64,000 nucleotides of DNA from Timema cristinae (Eukaryota > Arthropoda > Insecta > Phasmatodea > Timematidae). Position 1 is the first letter of the stretch. Each line of letters begins with the position of its first letter. The notes beneath the pieces were generated by a model that had not been told where the DNA came from, made no database searches, and was given only the letters and a program-made list of their open reading frames with translations. Positions 41,907-53,999 of the stretch are shown here, piece by piece. The DNA lies in contig JBCFYV010000001.1 in the NCBI GenBank assembly GCA_039000515.1, positions 32,014,061 to 32,078,060 on the forward strand, given 5' to 3'. A program made the translations under genes and the position numbers.

Positions 41907-43628
41907 CCCGAAGATTGTTTGGTAAGATTTCTTCCCTCCGAAGTTGAGCATGCACTCAGATATTAGGCTGGTTAGTTCTGCGTACACCATCTGGTAGAAA
42001 TACTTTGTACTAGGAGATTTTATGAAGTGTGGTGGCTCACCTTTGCGAGTGCGAAAGGGTCAAACAATTTTTTTTCGGGAAAAATATTTTCACAAATCTT
42101 CCAGGGTTCTTTAAAATGTCATAATGGACATGGGACTGACGGCCTTACGTATCCTCCGAAGGAAGTTGTGCTACGGATTTTCATTGTTTAGGAAAAATCC
42201 GTTGCCCTCGTTTGGGTTTGAAGGTTTTAACCCACGATCACTGGTTCCTGAGGGCAACATTTTGCCCCCAAACCACCGATGTCGACTTACCATACATAGA
42301 TACAGACAAATAAATACATATACACATAAAAATATGTAAAAACTATATTTCATCTCAATTTGTATTTGATGTAATATGACACACATACACACACACATTT
42401 ATATGGAATATTCTCCTGTTGTTAGCCCTCCTACGAAGATGTCCCCGAATGTTTTGTCAATGTCTGGACTTCCGTGCACCCTCTACTTGCGAGCCTCTTC
42501 GAGGGCCCACTGTTATTCATCTCGAGCAACACTAATCGATGGTAATCAAGTTAACCCACCCCACTCAAAATAACCCCGAGACGCATCCCAGTGACACACA
42601 CCGCACCCTAGTCTAACTCTATTAGTTCTTCACCATCGTCGATTCTCTTGAATTCATTGTCTACTCTCTATCCCCTCCCACCTACAGTCTGTCATGAAAT
42701 GCTTTAGGCCTTTTTCGTAATTACTGTTTAGGTTATAATTTACGTCAACACCAAAGCTGTCACAGCTGCCAATCACAATGATGTCCTGCCGTATCTTGAA
42801 AACTAATTAAATAAATTAAATAAACAAAGATGCCAAAACAATCTGGTGGGCATGACTACGGAAGGTAGAGTTGTCACGCACCTGGAAAACACAAGGAATT
42901 TTTTGTGACAGGAAAAAAAAATGGGGGGGGGGGGGTAAAAAGGGAATTTTTCAAAATCTAGTTAAAATATTTGTTACTTTGGGATATATAACTGAAAGTT
43001 TAAAATAGTAGGTGTTTGGATGGACAAAAAAGTAAACTGAAGAACTAAGCACGCTGATTCATACATGTCCTAATACCCCTTAAATATGGTCTGTGAAGTG
43101 ACATAATATGTATTTCCCTATCAACCTAAAGTCATCTTGTTTTAAACATAAGTTACATTATTTCACACTAGTCGGCTCGATGAAAAAATTACATTTCATT
43201 ACTCTTATTATATATAAGTTGCATGGGAAAATGTAATTTCCTTCTTGAAAATCTGGAAATCACAATAAATTTGGTAGTAAGAATTTTAGTGGCATACCTG
43301 ATGAGGGCAAATTGTATATATTTACTAAGCAATGGATAATAGTAGTGAACTTATCTTAGGTTCAAGCCAAAATCCCCTCTTTAATTTTTAGAAACTCTCA
43401 CCCCACGGATAGCATCTAACTTAAGAAGGTAATACAGCTCAAACCAGGCGTTGCATCGTGATGCTGTTTTCTGTATTATACTTTTTTTAAAAAAAACTGG
43501 TTGAATTGAGACCAGTGAAACAGTTTTAGCACGTTAAAAAAACATCAAAATTTAAACATGATTATTTAAAAAAATCACGACACTCTCTCACTGGTCCGAA
43601 TTTTGTTGTTTTCTAGTTAGGGGATAGT
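41907..43628. other. No recognisable gene
   Basis: A tRNA-like or SINE-like stretch may lie at 42210-42290 (AACCCACGATCACTGG). There is an AC-rich run near 42380 and a 13-G run near 42922. Nothing coding is recognised. Confidence 0.35.
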
Positions 43629-44433
43629 ACAGTAAACCGCTCTTCGACACTCAACGTGGTAATCTTACTCAATCGAACCTGGCTAATTCGAAGCTGAATG
43701 GACCACTAGAAAAATTCAAACTATTAAAAAATTTTAATTGGGAAAGTTTTTATTTGAGCTAGAAAAATAACTTCAAACCTTAATGAAGTAAAATACAATA
43801 TACCGTACACGGACATATAATTTGTTTCTTAGTTTTCCCATAGCGCTATGTACAGTACAGAATACCGTATTTACATTTTTTTTATAGAAGTTTTTGATTG
43901 TTTTTTGGAGTTAGTAACTTACTTTTAGTTGGAGTAAACTCTTCTAGTTGATTGAGCGCCTGGAAAATAGAAGGGCTTACATTAAGTTGTCCCTCAACAA
44001 ACCTTCTCATCTATTTGATGTAATCCATTCTGACCAGGCATGCTTTTCTGGAAGTTCCGTATGTTCTTCATCTGAAGATTAACGTCATTTATATTTTTCT
44101 AAACATCAGCCAAAAATTCTGCATTTCCCTAAGCTCACCCCAAACTACTAAGTTCTCGTCCAAGTTGACAAAATCCTCAGAAGGATGCCCCTCCACGCAG
44201 AGAGCCTATTATCCGTGCAGCAAGTCAAGTAGTTAACGTGTTTCCAACGCGAGATTCCAGGCCGTTTTTATTCATCTTCGAGGCAATTTTATTTCGAATT
44301 AAACAAAATAAGTTCGAAATACATATGATTTTTTTAAACATGGTTTTAGTAGAATTTTCAAGCTACAACGGGAAAAGTTCGAATTATACATGAATTTGAA
44401 TTATATACGTTAGAATTATCCGAGTTTGACTGC
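43629..44433 (-). mobile_element. pogo/Tigger-like remnant with eroded transposase C-terminus
   Basis: The left end ACAGTAAACCGCTCTTCGAC and the inverse of the right end (GCAGTCAAACTCGGATAATT) recall Tigger-type termini. On the minus strand, broken frames give EDFVNLDENLVVWGEL and later QALNQLEEFTPTKSKLL. The first resembles the acidic F-V-x-h-D-x-x-L segment near the end of pogo/Tigger-type transposases. Stops and shifts make it inactive. Confidence 0.5.
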
Positions 44434-44502
44434 ATCTAATATCCCACTTTTCGGGCCTGAAAGGCTCATCTAAAGTGGGGATGTAAGGAACGTGAATCGA
44501 GG

Positions 44503-44705
44503 CCAGTATTTTTTGTATCAAAATAAATCAAATATTTCTCCATTAGAAACATAGTTTAATTTTCTTCACACGGTTATATCAACAGTTGTTGGATATCTGT
44601 TAAGGAAGTCCGGGAATTTAATGACAAAGTTTTCTGTACATTTAAAAAGTTTGTCATCTAGTGCTGCTATGCTCCAGAAAGATATTCAAAAACGGTTGAT
44701 ATTAA
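44503..44705. mobile_element. MITE-P copy, right side replaced by a minisatellite
   Basis: TCAAAATAAATCAAATATTT, AGAAACATAGTTTAATTTTC, ATATCAACAGTTGTTGGATA and ATATTCAAAAACGGTTGATA in family order. The element breaks off just before the 49-bp array. Confidence 0.55.
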
Positions 44706-44750
44706 AGAGTTGTGTCTCGCTTGTGAAGCCACACGTTGTCGAGTCAAGTT

Positions 44751-45245
44751 GTAGAGTGATGTTTTGTGCTCTTTGGAGAGTCCTATGTATGTCCTCATTG
44801 TCGAGTGATGTTTTGTGCTCTTTGGAGAGTCCTATGTATGTCCTCATTGTCGAGTGATGTTTTGTCCTCTTGGAGAGTCCTATGTATGTCCTCATTGTCG
44901 AGTTATGTTTTGTGCTCTTTGGAGATTCCTATGCATGTCCTCATTGTCGAGTGATGTTTTGTGCTCTTTGGAGAGTCCTATGTATGTCCTCATTGTCGAG
45001 TGATGTTTTGTGCTCTTTGGAGAGTCCTATGTATGTCCTCATTGTCGAGTGATGTTTCGTGCTCTTTGGAGAGTCCTATGTATGTCCTCATTGTAGAGTG
45101 ATGTTTCGTGCTCTTTGGAGAGTCCTATGTATGTCTCATTGTCGAGTGATGTTTCGTGCTCTTTGGAGAGTCCTATGTATGTCCTCATTGTCGAGTGATG
45201 TTTTGTGCTCTTTGGAGAGTCTCCTCTGGATGTCCTTGCTGTCGA
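44751..45245 (+). repeat. 49-bp minisatellite, ten copies
   Basis: The unit is GTCGAGTGATGTTTTGTGCT then CTTTGGAGAGTCCTATGTAT and GTCCTCATT. Ten units lie end to end with one- or two-base differences. Because 49 is not a multiple of three and the unit has no stop in any plus-strand frame, long Cys/Ser/Val-rich open frames appear (60-101 codons). They are by-products of the repeat, not genes. Confidence 0.97.
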
Positions 45246-45779
45246 GTTATAGTGAGGTGGAAATGAAGGGATTGTATGATTCTCTTTTTGGGAGTCCTTG
45301 GTTAGGGTTCGTCGTGGTGATTATATGGGTTTGGTATTTATTATATATATACAAAATACGTTAATTTGTTTAAATTTGTTTTTTATTAATTTAAATCCAG
45401 TTTTTTCAGAATAATTTTATTTGCACACACGATACGGGGCAGCTTATAACACGTCGTGGACCGTTCTTACGGTAAGTTTGCGGACCGAATGAAGAGAGGA
45501 GCCTTCTTTTTAAGTATATAGTTTGAAATAAATCCTTCTAAAGGCTTCTCTCTGTCTGTCTGTCTTTCTTTATTTTGCCACACCATACTCCATTCGTTCT
45601 AGAAGCGAGGGAGAGAGTGTTTTCTAAGTGGTCATATTTCACAAGTGTTTGCAATCGAGGTGTGGGGACGTTTTAAACAATGGAAAATATAAGCTGACGT
45701 CATAGAGTCGTCGTAAACAAAACAAAAAATATATTGATCGTCCAAGTGTGTGGTGATATTGCCCAACACATCTGGAAAC
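45246..45779. other. No recognisable feature
   Basis: A CTGT-rich run near 45550-45570; otherwise nothing. Confidence 0.4.
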
Positions 45780-45985
45780 ATTTAGCTTAATGTTCTGAAA
45801 CTATTCATTAATTTGGAATATGTTAAGGGTTGGAACTTTTAATTAAAATTGTATTTAAATGATAATCTATTTCATTACAATATCATCATGTGAAGGAAAT
45901 TATACTCTAGGTTTCTACTAAAGCAATCTCTTAGTTATTTTGGCCAAAAATATGATTGCTATAAAAACTGCAAATATACTGATGA
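45780..45985. mobile_element. MITE-P copy
   Basis: GGAATATGTTAAGGGTTGG, CATCATGTGAAGGAAATTAT, ACTCTAGGTTTCTACT and the terminal TTGGCCAAAAATATG...TATAAAAACTGCAAA. Confidence 0.55.
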
Positions 45986-46104
45986 CTTAAACTATATAAC
46001 CACTTGGACCTATGGTATCAGAATGGATAAAGTAAATTTTGAAAGAAAGACATCACATTTTTTGGAAAAAGAAACTATAAGTCACTGTTTGTGTTTGTTT
46101 CTGT

Positions 46105-46285
46105 AATTTTTTTTTTAAAACCACGCTACGCTCAGATATTAAAAAATGTGAGAAAGGCTTATTTTAGAGGAAGTATACCCGCATGTGTGTGGGGGTGGGA
46201 GGATGGAAAACCATTTAGCATAAACTACTTACAGAGAATACTCGACTGGGACTTGATCCCCGAGTTCCCCCTCGTTGTTAGTCCA
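46105..46285 (-). mobile_element. SINE-B1 fragment
   Basis: AGAGGAAGTATACCCGCATG, AAAACCATTTAGCATAAACT and CGACTGGGACTTGATCCCCG (box B inverse). The tail is decayed. Confidence 0.65.
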
Positions 46286-46838
46286 TTTTATTTCAAAAGC
46301 GACTACTTGGATGGCGGAGCATCGAATGATGTTCTTCTCGAAGTACTTTAAATCGAGCTTTAGGTACAAACAGAGTATTTTAAAGGTTGGGGTATACACA
46401 CTCGCCTTAGACTATGCTACCACCGAAGGGGCTGTTATAATTTACTGGCAATTCTGGACGAGGGGTTGGCCATTCAAGCCCGCCAGTGCACTCCCAACTC
46501 ATCCGGTCACAAAATGCTTAGTCTAAAGCTACATAATTGTGTTCTTCTTGTATCTGGATACTTTTGAGCATAATATTACCGAAACTGAGCTAGGATGGGG
46601 ATAAAGGTGTTAAGGCTTAAAAAAAAACACCCCCGGAAAGTAATAGCCTACTAATAATTAACTAGAGACGCCAACATTTCGCGAGACGAATATTTTCTTA
46701 GATCATTAAAATAATTGTCGAAACATAACAGAAAGTTCATTGAAACCATTATAAATTTGTAATAATTAATCAAAATATAATTAAATATTTCGACGAAATT
46801 AAGTACTTAGCCCTTTAAATCTCTGGTCAATAGTGTCG
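46286..46838. other. No recognisable feature
   Basis: Nothing identified. Confidence 0.4.
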
Positions 46839-46850
46839 ATTGACATTCTA

Positions 46851-47038
46851 CTGATTACCAAACCCTTCCTTCACCTCTGACAAAACATCTTGTGAATGTG
46901 GGGAATGCCAGGCCTCCACCGTGGTTCGGATTCACGTTAAACTGTAGGTCCTTCATTTCATCTCACAATAACCTTCCATTACACATTAGCGTAAGTGCGT
47001 ATAACCCGAATGGGTAGTAAGACGCGATGCTAATAATA
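46851..47038 (+). mobile_element. 5'-truncated SINE-A with perfect TSD
   Basis: ATTGACATTCTA at 46839-46850 and 47039-47050. The copy begins inside the body (CTGATTACCAAACCCTTCC), so the tRNA head was never inserted. Confidence 0.95.
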
Positions 47039-47294
47039 ATTGACATTCTAATTAACGACATAAAGGCAAAATAAATTATGTTTCTCAGTAGAATACGTGG
47101 CTTTTATTTGCTTTATCTTATGATACTGCAAAAATAAACGACTACCAACTGTATTACTTTACGAAATCTAATATTACTTACCACAAATCAAAGTATTCTC
47201 TAATTATGTACTACATTTCAATATCTAGTCTAGTAGGCCTAGTAGCTTATTAGAGTCTTTCTTATAAAATTCACAACACCTATAAACCCCAATT

Positions 47295-47590
47295 ATCGAC
47301 CTCGGCGCTCGTCTCAGGATCCGATGTTTGTTGGTTCAAACTCAGCCGGAGTCGACGAATTTTTCTCGATCGATAAAACTACGTAGCACAACTTCCTTCA
47401 GAGGGGAAGTAAAACCGTTGGTCCCATGTCTATTGTGACATGTAAAAGATACCTGGAAGGAATGTGAGAATACCTTTCCGGCAAAATTGGTTGGTCCTTT
47501 GGCTCTCGCACATAGAAATTTTCGTGTGCTTAAATAATCATTCGGCTCAGAAAGTGCACGTTAAATAACTTATATAAATAAATACAAACT
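47295..47590 (+). mobile_element. SINE-E copy 2
   Basis: CGACCTCGGCGCTCGTC, TGGTTCAAACTCAGCCGGAG, TTGGTCCCATGTCTATTGTG, TACCTTTCCGGCAAAATTGG and GGCTCAGAAAGTGCACGTTA match 25211-25493 in order. The shared tail suggests a mobilising LINE different from that of SINE-A/B. Confidence 0.6.
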
Positions 47591-48807
47591 CAAATTATTA
47601 TGTTTACAAACACCCTTAAATAGCTTCAAAAGATATTTGATTTTTAAAATCTCCCCGCTGTTGGCGGATTCAAACCTGATATACCGTGGGTTGTAACCCC
47701 CCCTCCCCTCTGCCTCCCTCCGCCTAACAAATAATATTCTGATTATGGTCCTGGGTTCAAGGGTTCAAACTTGGCTTTCCATTGGTCGGAAAGCGGAAAC
47801 AAAATACTTCTTGGCTATAGAGACCAATTATAAACGATCGCATGCCACTGTGTTGACACGAAATAAATCGTACTAATTAAACTGTACTTAACGTCCTGCT
47901 GGGTAGCATTGTGTACTCCTCGCGCCATCTGTAAATGTCGACAAATATGGTTTCTTATCGGATAAAAAATAGCAACCTTCGTTGAAACCGCTAAATGTTC
48001 TTAGAACCTCCAGTATCTATTCACCTTGTTGGGGTGTCGCACTTATTTGTCAAGTGTCCACATTTTTTTATTTCTTTGTTTGATGAAGACACATGTTTTC
48101 CTTTCTCGCAAACCCATTTTTTTTCCCCTCATCTATTTCCCCTCCTTTATCACTTCACAATACCGTTGAGTCGTGCCTTTATTACGAAGTTTCATAGTAC
48201 GGTTGTTGAAAATGGGCGTTTTGAGCTTTTCACACTGTGTTTTTGATTTTTTTTTTTCTTCTTAATTTTAACGGTGCTTGTCTTTTACAAATTGGCTCTG
48301 CCCCACCCCGTCACCCCTTCTCGACCCTAGATTTTTTTTTTCTCACAGACAAACGTTTAACGCTCGTGAAAACCCGCATCATTTACCCCGCTTACGTCCT
48401 TTTTAAAATAAACTTAACATAAATAATATGAGTTCACACATTAGCGTGCTTTCGTTATTTTAAGCCAGGTTTCATATCCTCCTCGGTCACCGTTAAAAAT
48501 ACTCTTTGACTTTTTCCTAAATTTTATGACAATTGACAAGTTAAATAATTTATATAACCCTCAAAGTTGGCTTTCTGTGGGAATTATGTTAGACTTTGCG
48601 ATTACATGCATGCACTGTGGGTGGTTTCTCAAATATTATTTTTGGGTGGGCTTTCTCTCCTCTTTCCACCCTAATGCAGGCTTTTTTTCCTCTCAAAATA
48701 TCTTTCTCATTATTACCCTTTAAATTAAGAGGTTATAGTAGGCCTACGCATAGTTTAGATGTTAGTAACAGGTTTTATTCATAATTATTGCCAAACACAA
48801 CCAAAAT
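47591..48807. other. Mostly unrecognised; repeat K trace and possible SINE-B trace
   Basis: CCTTAAATAGCTTCAAAAG (47605) is a repeat K phrase. CTCTTTCCACCCTAATGCAG (48659) recalls the SINE-B body. No gene is recognised. Confidence 0.35.
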
Positions 48808-48809
48808 GA

Positions 48810-48858
48810 ATTATTATTATTATTATTTATTATTATTATTATTTACTATTATTATTAT

Positions 48859-48917
<59 letters not shown>
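48810..48917. repeat. Compound (TTA)n(ACT)n microsatellite
   Basis: TTA repeats run from 48810 and switch to pure ACT repeats from about 48868 to 48917. Confidence 0.95.
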
Positions 48918-48984
48918 ACAATCGACGGACTAAGAATCGAAACAATATTTTTTTAAATCAGTGATTTAACTAGTAGTTATGTGA

Positions 48985-49490
48985 AGAATAGGCTTCGCTC
49001 ACTTCATTTTCTTTTCGTTACTACAGTCTTAACATTTCTCTTTGAATTTTAAGTTGAAATTTCTCTCATAATTTATCCTTGCATTTTGAGATGATATTTT
49101 TCCTTGATAATCAAGTTAGACCGAAAACAAATGAATACCAGATTCAATAGCACATTACATTCATAGAGAATAACCATGGTTCACATTGTTTAAGACGTCA
49201 CTAACGCACTAGATGTCAAAATGTTTTAAAAATACGCCTTAGGCACTCTATTGATTGCTTAGAATTATGAATTTAAATCATTTTGAGATAAGTTATTGAA
49301 TCAAAAATCATTTGTGTGGTTGCCATAGGAAATGGATGACCATATTGAGAAACTATGTGTATACTTCTTTCGGCCTAAGAATGTCCCTGCCAAATTTTGT
49401 TAAAACTTGTTTACACATTTGACAGTTACTCCGCAGAAAAGTTCCGTATAAACATGAAATGCCAAATGGTCAAGTTAAAACAAACTTCGA
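48985..49490 (+). mobile_element. Dispersed repeat D, copy 2
   Basis: TTTTCGTTACTACAGTCTTA, GCACATTACATTCATAGAGA, GTTTAAGACGTCAC, GATTGCTTAGAAT and AAATGGTCAAGTTAAAACA parallel 9440-10115 without the nested SINE. Confidence 0.6.
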
Positions 49491-50418
49491 TACACTATCT
49501 CAATTAACTAGACTGTGCAATTTCTCCACCTTGACACAATCTTGATCTTATTTAATTAATTTACTATTCCTTTAAATTAATTACGTTGTGTTTTGCAGGA
49601 TTATCGATTATGTGTCAAAGCTTACTTCCTGTAAATTCGTTATAAGATGATCCAGAGGTTTTTAGACGATAGTCTATTATAAGAAAATAATTATTTTTAT
49701 AGAGTACGATCCAAATTGATTTAAGAAGAAAGCTTATTCATAGGTTTATGTGGATTAATACAAGAGTTTTGATCTCGAGACATTCCATAGAGCGTTGCCC
49801 TGTGACGTAGGTGAATATATTATTAACCGTCTAATATGGGTTTGTGAAGCTTTGAAATGTCCAAGTAGAAGCTTAATCTCTTTCGCTTTGATCTCGACGG
49901 CCACAATAACCCACACATCTTCGAAACATTTCGAACGAAGAGAAAAAAAATCGATATAATATGAACTTAATAGAAATACCTCACTAAATACTACTTATTT
50001 CAACATATAATTATTTTTATAACAGTTACTAAACCAGTATTTTAACACATACTAGTGATTAAATGACATCAAAAACGTACACATAGATATAATCTAATAT
50101 GTAACCATAAAATAACGCAATAGGTCATATTCTTTGTTATTTTTGCAAGCCTTTATTCTTACCTGTATAATTTATATAGTAATTAAAATTAGGTTTATGT
50201 TACTACAGCAAAAAAAAAAAAAAGATTATCTTCTACTTCTGCTTCGACTTTAAAAAGTGACCTTTGCACAACACTTATTTCTTCTCTTGTAAACCTACAA
50301 CAAATTTATTTTAATATTGTTATGTCCCAATTCTTGGTGTGTCGATTGCGAATATCAGGCCTAATACGGTTATTGTATGTTTTGGTAAGCCTGGCTTAAA
50401 CTGACAAACAACGTGCGT
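49491..50418. other. No recognisable feature
   Basis: AT-rich. A-run near 50211. Confidence 0.4.
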
Positions 50419-50656
50419 GTACAGTAGCTCCATGGCTTCTTTGGTGCTGATTTTCAGTTCACAGCTGACTTCTGACAGCCAACATTTAGGTATATACCTA
50501 AATTTTGACTGTCAGAAGTGACAGCTGCTAAACACATGTTTTTTTTTACAGATCACATGGTTTGGCATAGGGATACATAATTTGTTCTGGTAACTTTTCA
50601 AAGCCATCAGCTGTGAGCTGTCAGTGAGCACCAAAGAAGCCATGGGGCTACTGTAC
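50419..50656. repeat. Nested inverted repeat (about 240 bp)
   Basis: The outer arm GTACAGTAGCTCCATGGCTT, CTTTGGTGCTGA (50419-50450) pairs with its inverse at 50624-50656. Inside on the left lies a second palindrome: ACTTCTGACAG (50468) pairs with CTGTCAGAAGT (ends 50519) around TTTAGGTATATACCTAAA. No TSD or known termini are evident. It may be a MITE or a transcribed hairpin. Confidence 0.8.
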
Positions 50657-50989
50657 AAATGTCCCCTAACAAATCCACTGGGCAACTGCACGTGTGTTTG
50701 TGAGAGCTGCATACAATTAATATATTGGACAATTGTAGGCCTATGGGAGCGGTAGTGTCCCCACTGAAAAAACAAAGTTGAAATATATTTGAGTTAGGTA
50801 GCTGTTGGAGTCTTTGTAATTTAATTTTATTCTTTTTGAGATACTTAATGTGCACTTTTTGAACCAACTTATTTTCTCAGCATACGACTTATAAACTAAA
50901 ATACACAACACCTAGCCCATGGCCGTTAATTTATCACTGTGAAAGGGTAAACCCACAATTAATCAGTTATAAATTTTTCAACCATGCTA

Positions 50990-51060
50990 AGATTCGAACT
51001 AGATACTCTTAGCTGAAAATACAAGACAAGCTACCAACTGAGCTAAGGTTTAAGGAGTAT
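50990..51060 (-). mobile_element. tRNA-like sequence, probably a SINE head or tRNA relic
   Basis: The minus strand has CTTAGCTCAGTTGGTAG (a strong box A/D-arm match) and AGTTCGAATCT (box B) at normal spacing. I tried to pair the acceptor and T stems and they fail at several positions, so I do not call a functional tRNA. Confidence 0.45.
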
Positions 51061-51330
51061 GTGTCGGTTACACATATTTCAGCTCAGTGGAAGTAAATGA
51101 AGTTGATGGAGCCGTAATTTGTTTTCAGAGAGGATTGAGTAAGCTGAAAATCTCCTAAAGGACTTGAAGTTTGAGGACGGATCTGGATTTAGGACGTTCA
51201 TTAGAATGAAAGGCACCGATTTCGAATATTTGATACAGATATATAGGGTCAGATGGATGTAAAGAACAACCCAACTTAATATCGACGATACCCGTCACAG
51301 TTTAACTAGCTGTAGATTAACTATGAAGTG

Positions 51331-51596
51331 GGGTGACCTGGCGGTCTAGGGGTAAGGTGTCAGACTTCTATGCTGGCGGCCGGGGTTCAATCCTCGGTCC
51401 CGGCACAGATTTATCTGATTACCAAACCCTTCCTTCACCTCTGACAAGATATCTTGTGAATGTGGGGAATGCCAGGCCTCCACCGTGGTTCGGATTCCAC
51501 GTTAAACTGTAGGTCCTTCATTTCATCTCACAATCACCTTACCATTACACATTAGCGTAAGTGCGTATAACCCGAACGGGTAGTAAGACGCGGTGC

Positions 51597-51630
<34 letters not shown>
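51331..51630 (+). mobile_element. SINE-A, intact with TSD and long TAA tail
   Basis: AACTATGAAGTG at 51319-51330 and 51631-51642. The sequence is close to the family consensus throughout, and the tail is an uninterrupted run of about ten TAA units, so this is probably one of the youngest copies here. Confidence 0.97.
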
Positions 51631-51633
<3 letters not shown>

Positions 51634-51642
51634 TATGAAGTG

Positions 51643-52191
51643 TAAATCTTTGATCAAGGCCAAGGTTTTTTTTAAATCCCATATCTTCATAATCCGGGAC
51701 ACATAGTAACTCAAAACAACTAGAAATCCGTCAAAGAGTTAGTCTCCAGGGAGTGGTCTAGACACGAACTGAGCTTCTGCCCGCCACGGCCGTCCATACT
51801 GGCGTGTATGGGTGCAAATGTTTCTGTTTTCTATCCTAGACGAGATAAAAAAAAATACAGACATTTGCTGGCAAGCATTTATTTATGTATATGGGTAGAT
51901 GCTAAAAAACAGTATTCAAATAATTTTTATACATCAGCCCCTATATTTGTGGCCAAATGTGTGTCATTCTATGTAAGGTCTTACAAAAATCAAAAAAGAC
52001 ACCCGATCATTCTCCATTAATCCATTAAATAACATGTGTGTTAAAACGTAGGTTTATCAATTTTTAACAAACCAATCTATCCCTTTTAAGAGCAGTCACT
52101 AGCCCTTTCGATCTCAAAGTTATTTCATAAACCTATGCTTAAATCAGTTTTATTTATTATTTTATTATTGGGTTTTCTTTCTCACGACAGG
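51643..52191. other. No recognisable feature
   Basis: A 70-codon open frame at 51808-52020 has no recognisable product. Confidence 0.4.
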
Positions 52192-52550
52192 TTAATTCCT
52201 TTTGTCAGTGAACTTAGACCACCAATGCCCCTTGTCCTCTGCCTCCTTCTTTAGCTCCCAGAATTTTCTTCTTTCCTTCAAGTCATCTAAGATTTTAATC
52301 CTCCTTCTTCCTAAGCTTCTCTTTCCCTCATCCTTTCCTTTCTGACTCAATGCAGAAGACAGTTCCTCCTAAGGATGTGTCCAATCAAGTTTGCTTTGCA
52401 CCGAAGAAGCACATCCAAAATGGTTATATGCTCACCCACTCTTCTTAGGACTTCTTCATTTATCACCCTGTCTGTCCACCTGATCTTCTCACGTCCTTTC
52501 CAACTCCACATTTAAAAGCTCTCCAAGTATTTCTTTCAAATTTCTGCTCT
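52192..52550 (-). pseudogene. LINE endonuclease-reverse transcriptase, C-terminal remnant
   Basis: On the minus strand the fragment gives KKYLESF, MWSWKGREKIRWTDRVINEE, VLRRVGEH, ANLIGHILRRNCLLH and, after a frame shift, GRRRIKILDDLKE and FWELKKEAEDKGHW, ending KRN and a stop at 52192-52194. The series EAFEMWxWRRMxKIxWTDRVTNEEVLRRVGE...IGHxLRRxxLL...GRRRxxMLDDLK is the known end of a large group of non-LTR reverse transcriptases. It contains stops and is inactive. It differs from the 29.5-kb lineage. Confidence 0.8.
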
Positions 52551-52912
52551 ATGCAGCGTGAATTTCCAAATCAAGTTTGTTTTGATAGTTCATAGAAATA
52601 CCTTAAACATTACTCCTATCCACGTTATGTATGCTGTCAAGAATGTATAAAACATCAAGTTCTAGAATAGTCGAGCAGAAATTCATAAACGCCAGAAACC
52701 AAGTGGTTTTATAACCTTCTTGGGTGGGCCTCTCGGGCAGTAGGAAAATAAACAGGGGAGGAGGAAAATACAAATGACAATACAACTTGTGTTGTGACCC
52801 CTTTATCAAATTACATAATTCGAGTCACAAAGATCCCTTATACAATCTTCTATCAGCTACTCTTTAGTAATCAACCAAAATATGTGATTTTTGAACTCTT
52901 CACAGTGGTAAC
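52551..52912. other. No recognisable feature
   Basis: Possibly more eroded LINE sequence upstream of the fragment; nothing readable. Confidence 0.35.
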
Positions 52913-52924
52913 TTTTAGCTTTTA

Positions 52925-53198
52925 TTATTATTAGCACCGCGTCTTACTACCCGTTCGGGTTATACGCACTTACGCTAATGTGTAATGGTAGGGTGATTGT
53001 GAGATGAAATGAAGGACCTACAGTTTAACGTGGAATCCGAACCACGGTGGCGACCTGGCATTCCCCACATTCACAAGATGTCTTGTCAGAGGTTTAGGAA
53101 GGGTTTGGAAATCAGATAAATCTGTGCCGGGACCGAGGATCGAACCCCGGCCGCCAGCATAGAAGTCTGACACCGTACCCCTAGACCACCACGTCACC
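52925..53198 (-). mobile_element. SINE-A, short subfamily, with TSD
   Basis: TTTTAGCTTTTA at 52913-52924 and 53200-53211. Complete head and tail, few differences from consensus. Confidence 0.95.
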
Positions 53199-53211
53199 TT
53201 TTTAGCTTTTA

Positions 53212-53737
53212 AACTATGTTTTCAATTCTATATATGGATAGTGTAATAGAAAATATTTGGCATATGTGTTATGTAATGTGTTTTATGTTGTGAACACCAA
53301 ACTCGTTTACTTCAATTTTTTTTAATATTCAAACTAATCGCAACATCTGATTGGCAATATTCACCTAAACTAAAGCAATATTGATATTATTGAAATAATG
53401 TTATCCTTGTTTTTATTTTCAGTTTATACATCTTTATAAATTTTCTAACATACACTGTAGTTAGCCTCTGTTTCTATTTATATTATTAATACTATTGATG
53501 CGTTTAGGACAACTTTTAACGCATATTAAAATAAATTTTGTCTATCCAAAACTAAAGACAGTTAAACTGATTTTAAATAACCTCGAATAATCCTTTAGTT
53601 CTAATCCGACACTTTACAATACTATGACTAATTTTGGTTGTTGAGAAAAAATCAATAGTGGAAATTTAAATCAACCATATGTTTCCTGTATCCATGATAT
53701 GCATATGTATTTCAATCTATTATTATCAAGTCACACG
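53212..53737. other. No recognisable feature
   Basis: AT-rich, nothing identified. Confidence 0.4.
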
Positions 53738-53999
53738 CTTTGGTGGCCACATGGTCAAGGCGCTACGCTCGCAATAGACCAGACTGTTGAAGACGGGGAG
53801 ATAAGTGCTAGATCCTGGTTGGGTACTTATACTAAGAGCAGTTTTTCCTAAATGGCTTTACATTCTCCCTCCGCGAAAATGCGGGAACATTCCTCTAAAA
53901 TTCAACCTTACTAATCCCTAGCATAGACCTATTAGTGTAATTAGTACATAGGCGTATAATCCGAAAGAGTAGTAAGACGTGGCTTTAAAAATAAAAAAT
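53738..53999 (+). mobile_element. SINE-B1 copy
   Basis: CGCTTTGGTGGCCACATGGT, AAGGCGCTACGCTCGCAATA, a degraded box B (GTGCTAGATCCTGG), CTCCCTCCGCGAAAATGCGG, and tail GTATAATCCGAAAGAGTAG. Full length. Confidence 0.85.

Noticed and set aside
44766..45364. Several 60-101-codon Cys-rich open frames
   Set aside because: All come from the 49-bp minisatellite read in three frames.
50990..51060. Functional tRNA gene
   Set aside because: Box A and box B are good, but the acceptor and T stems do not pair.
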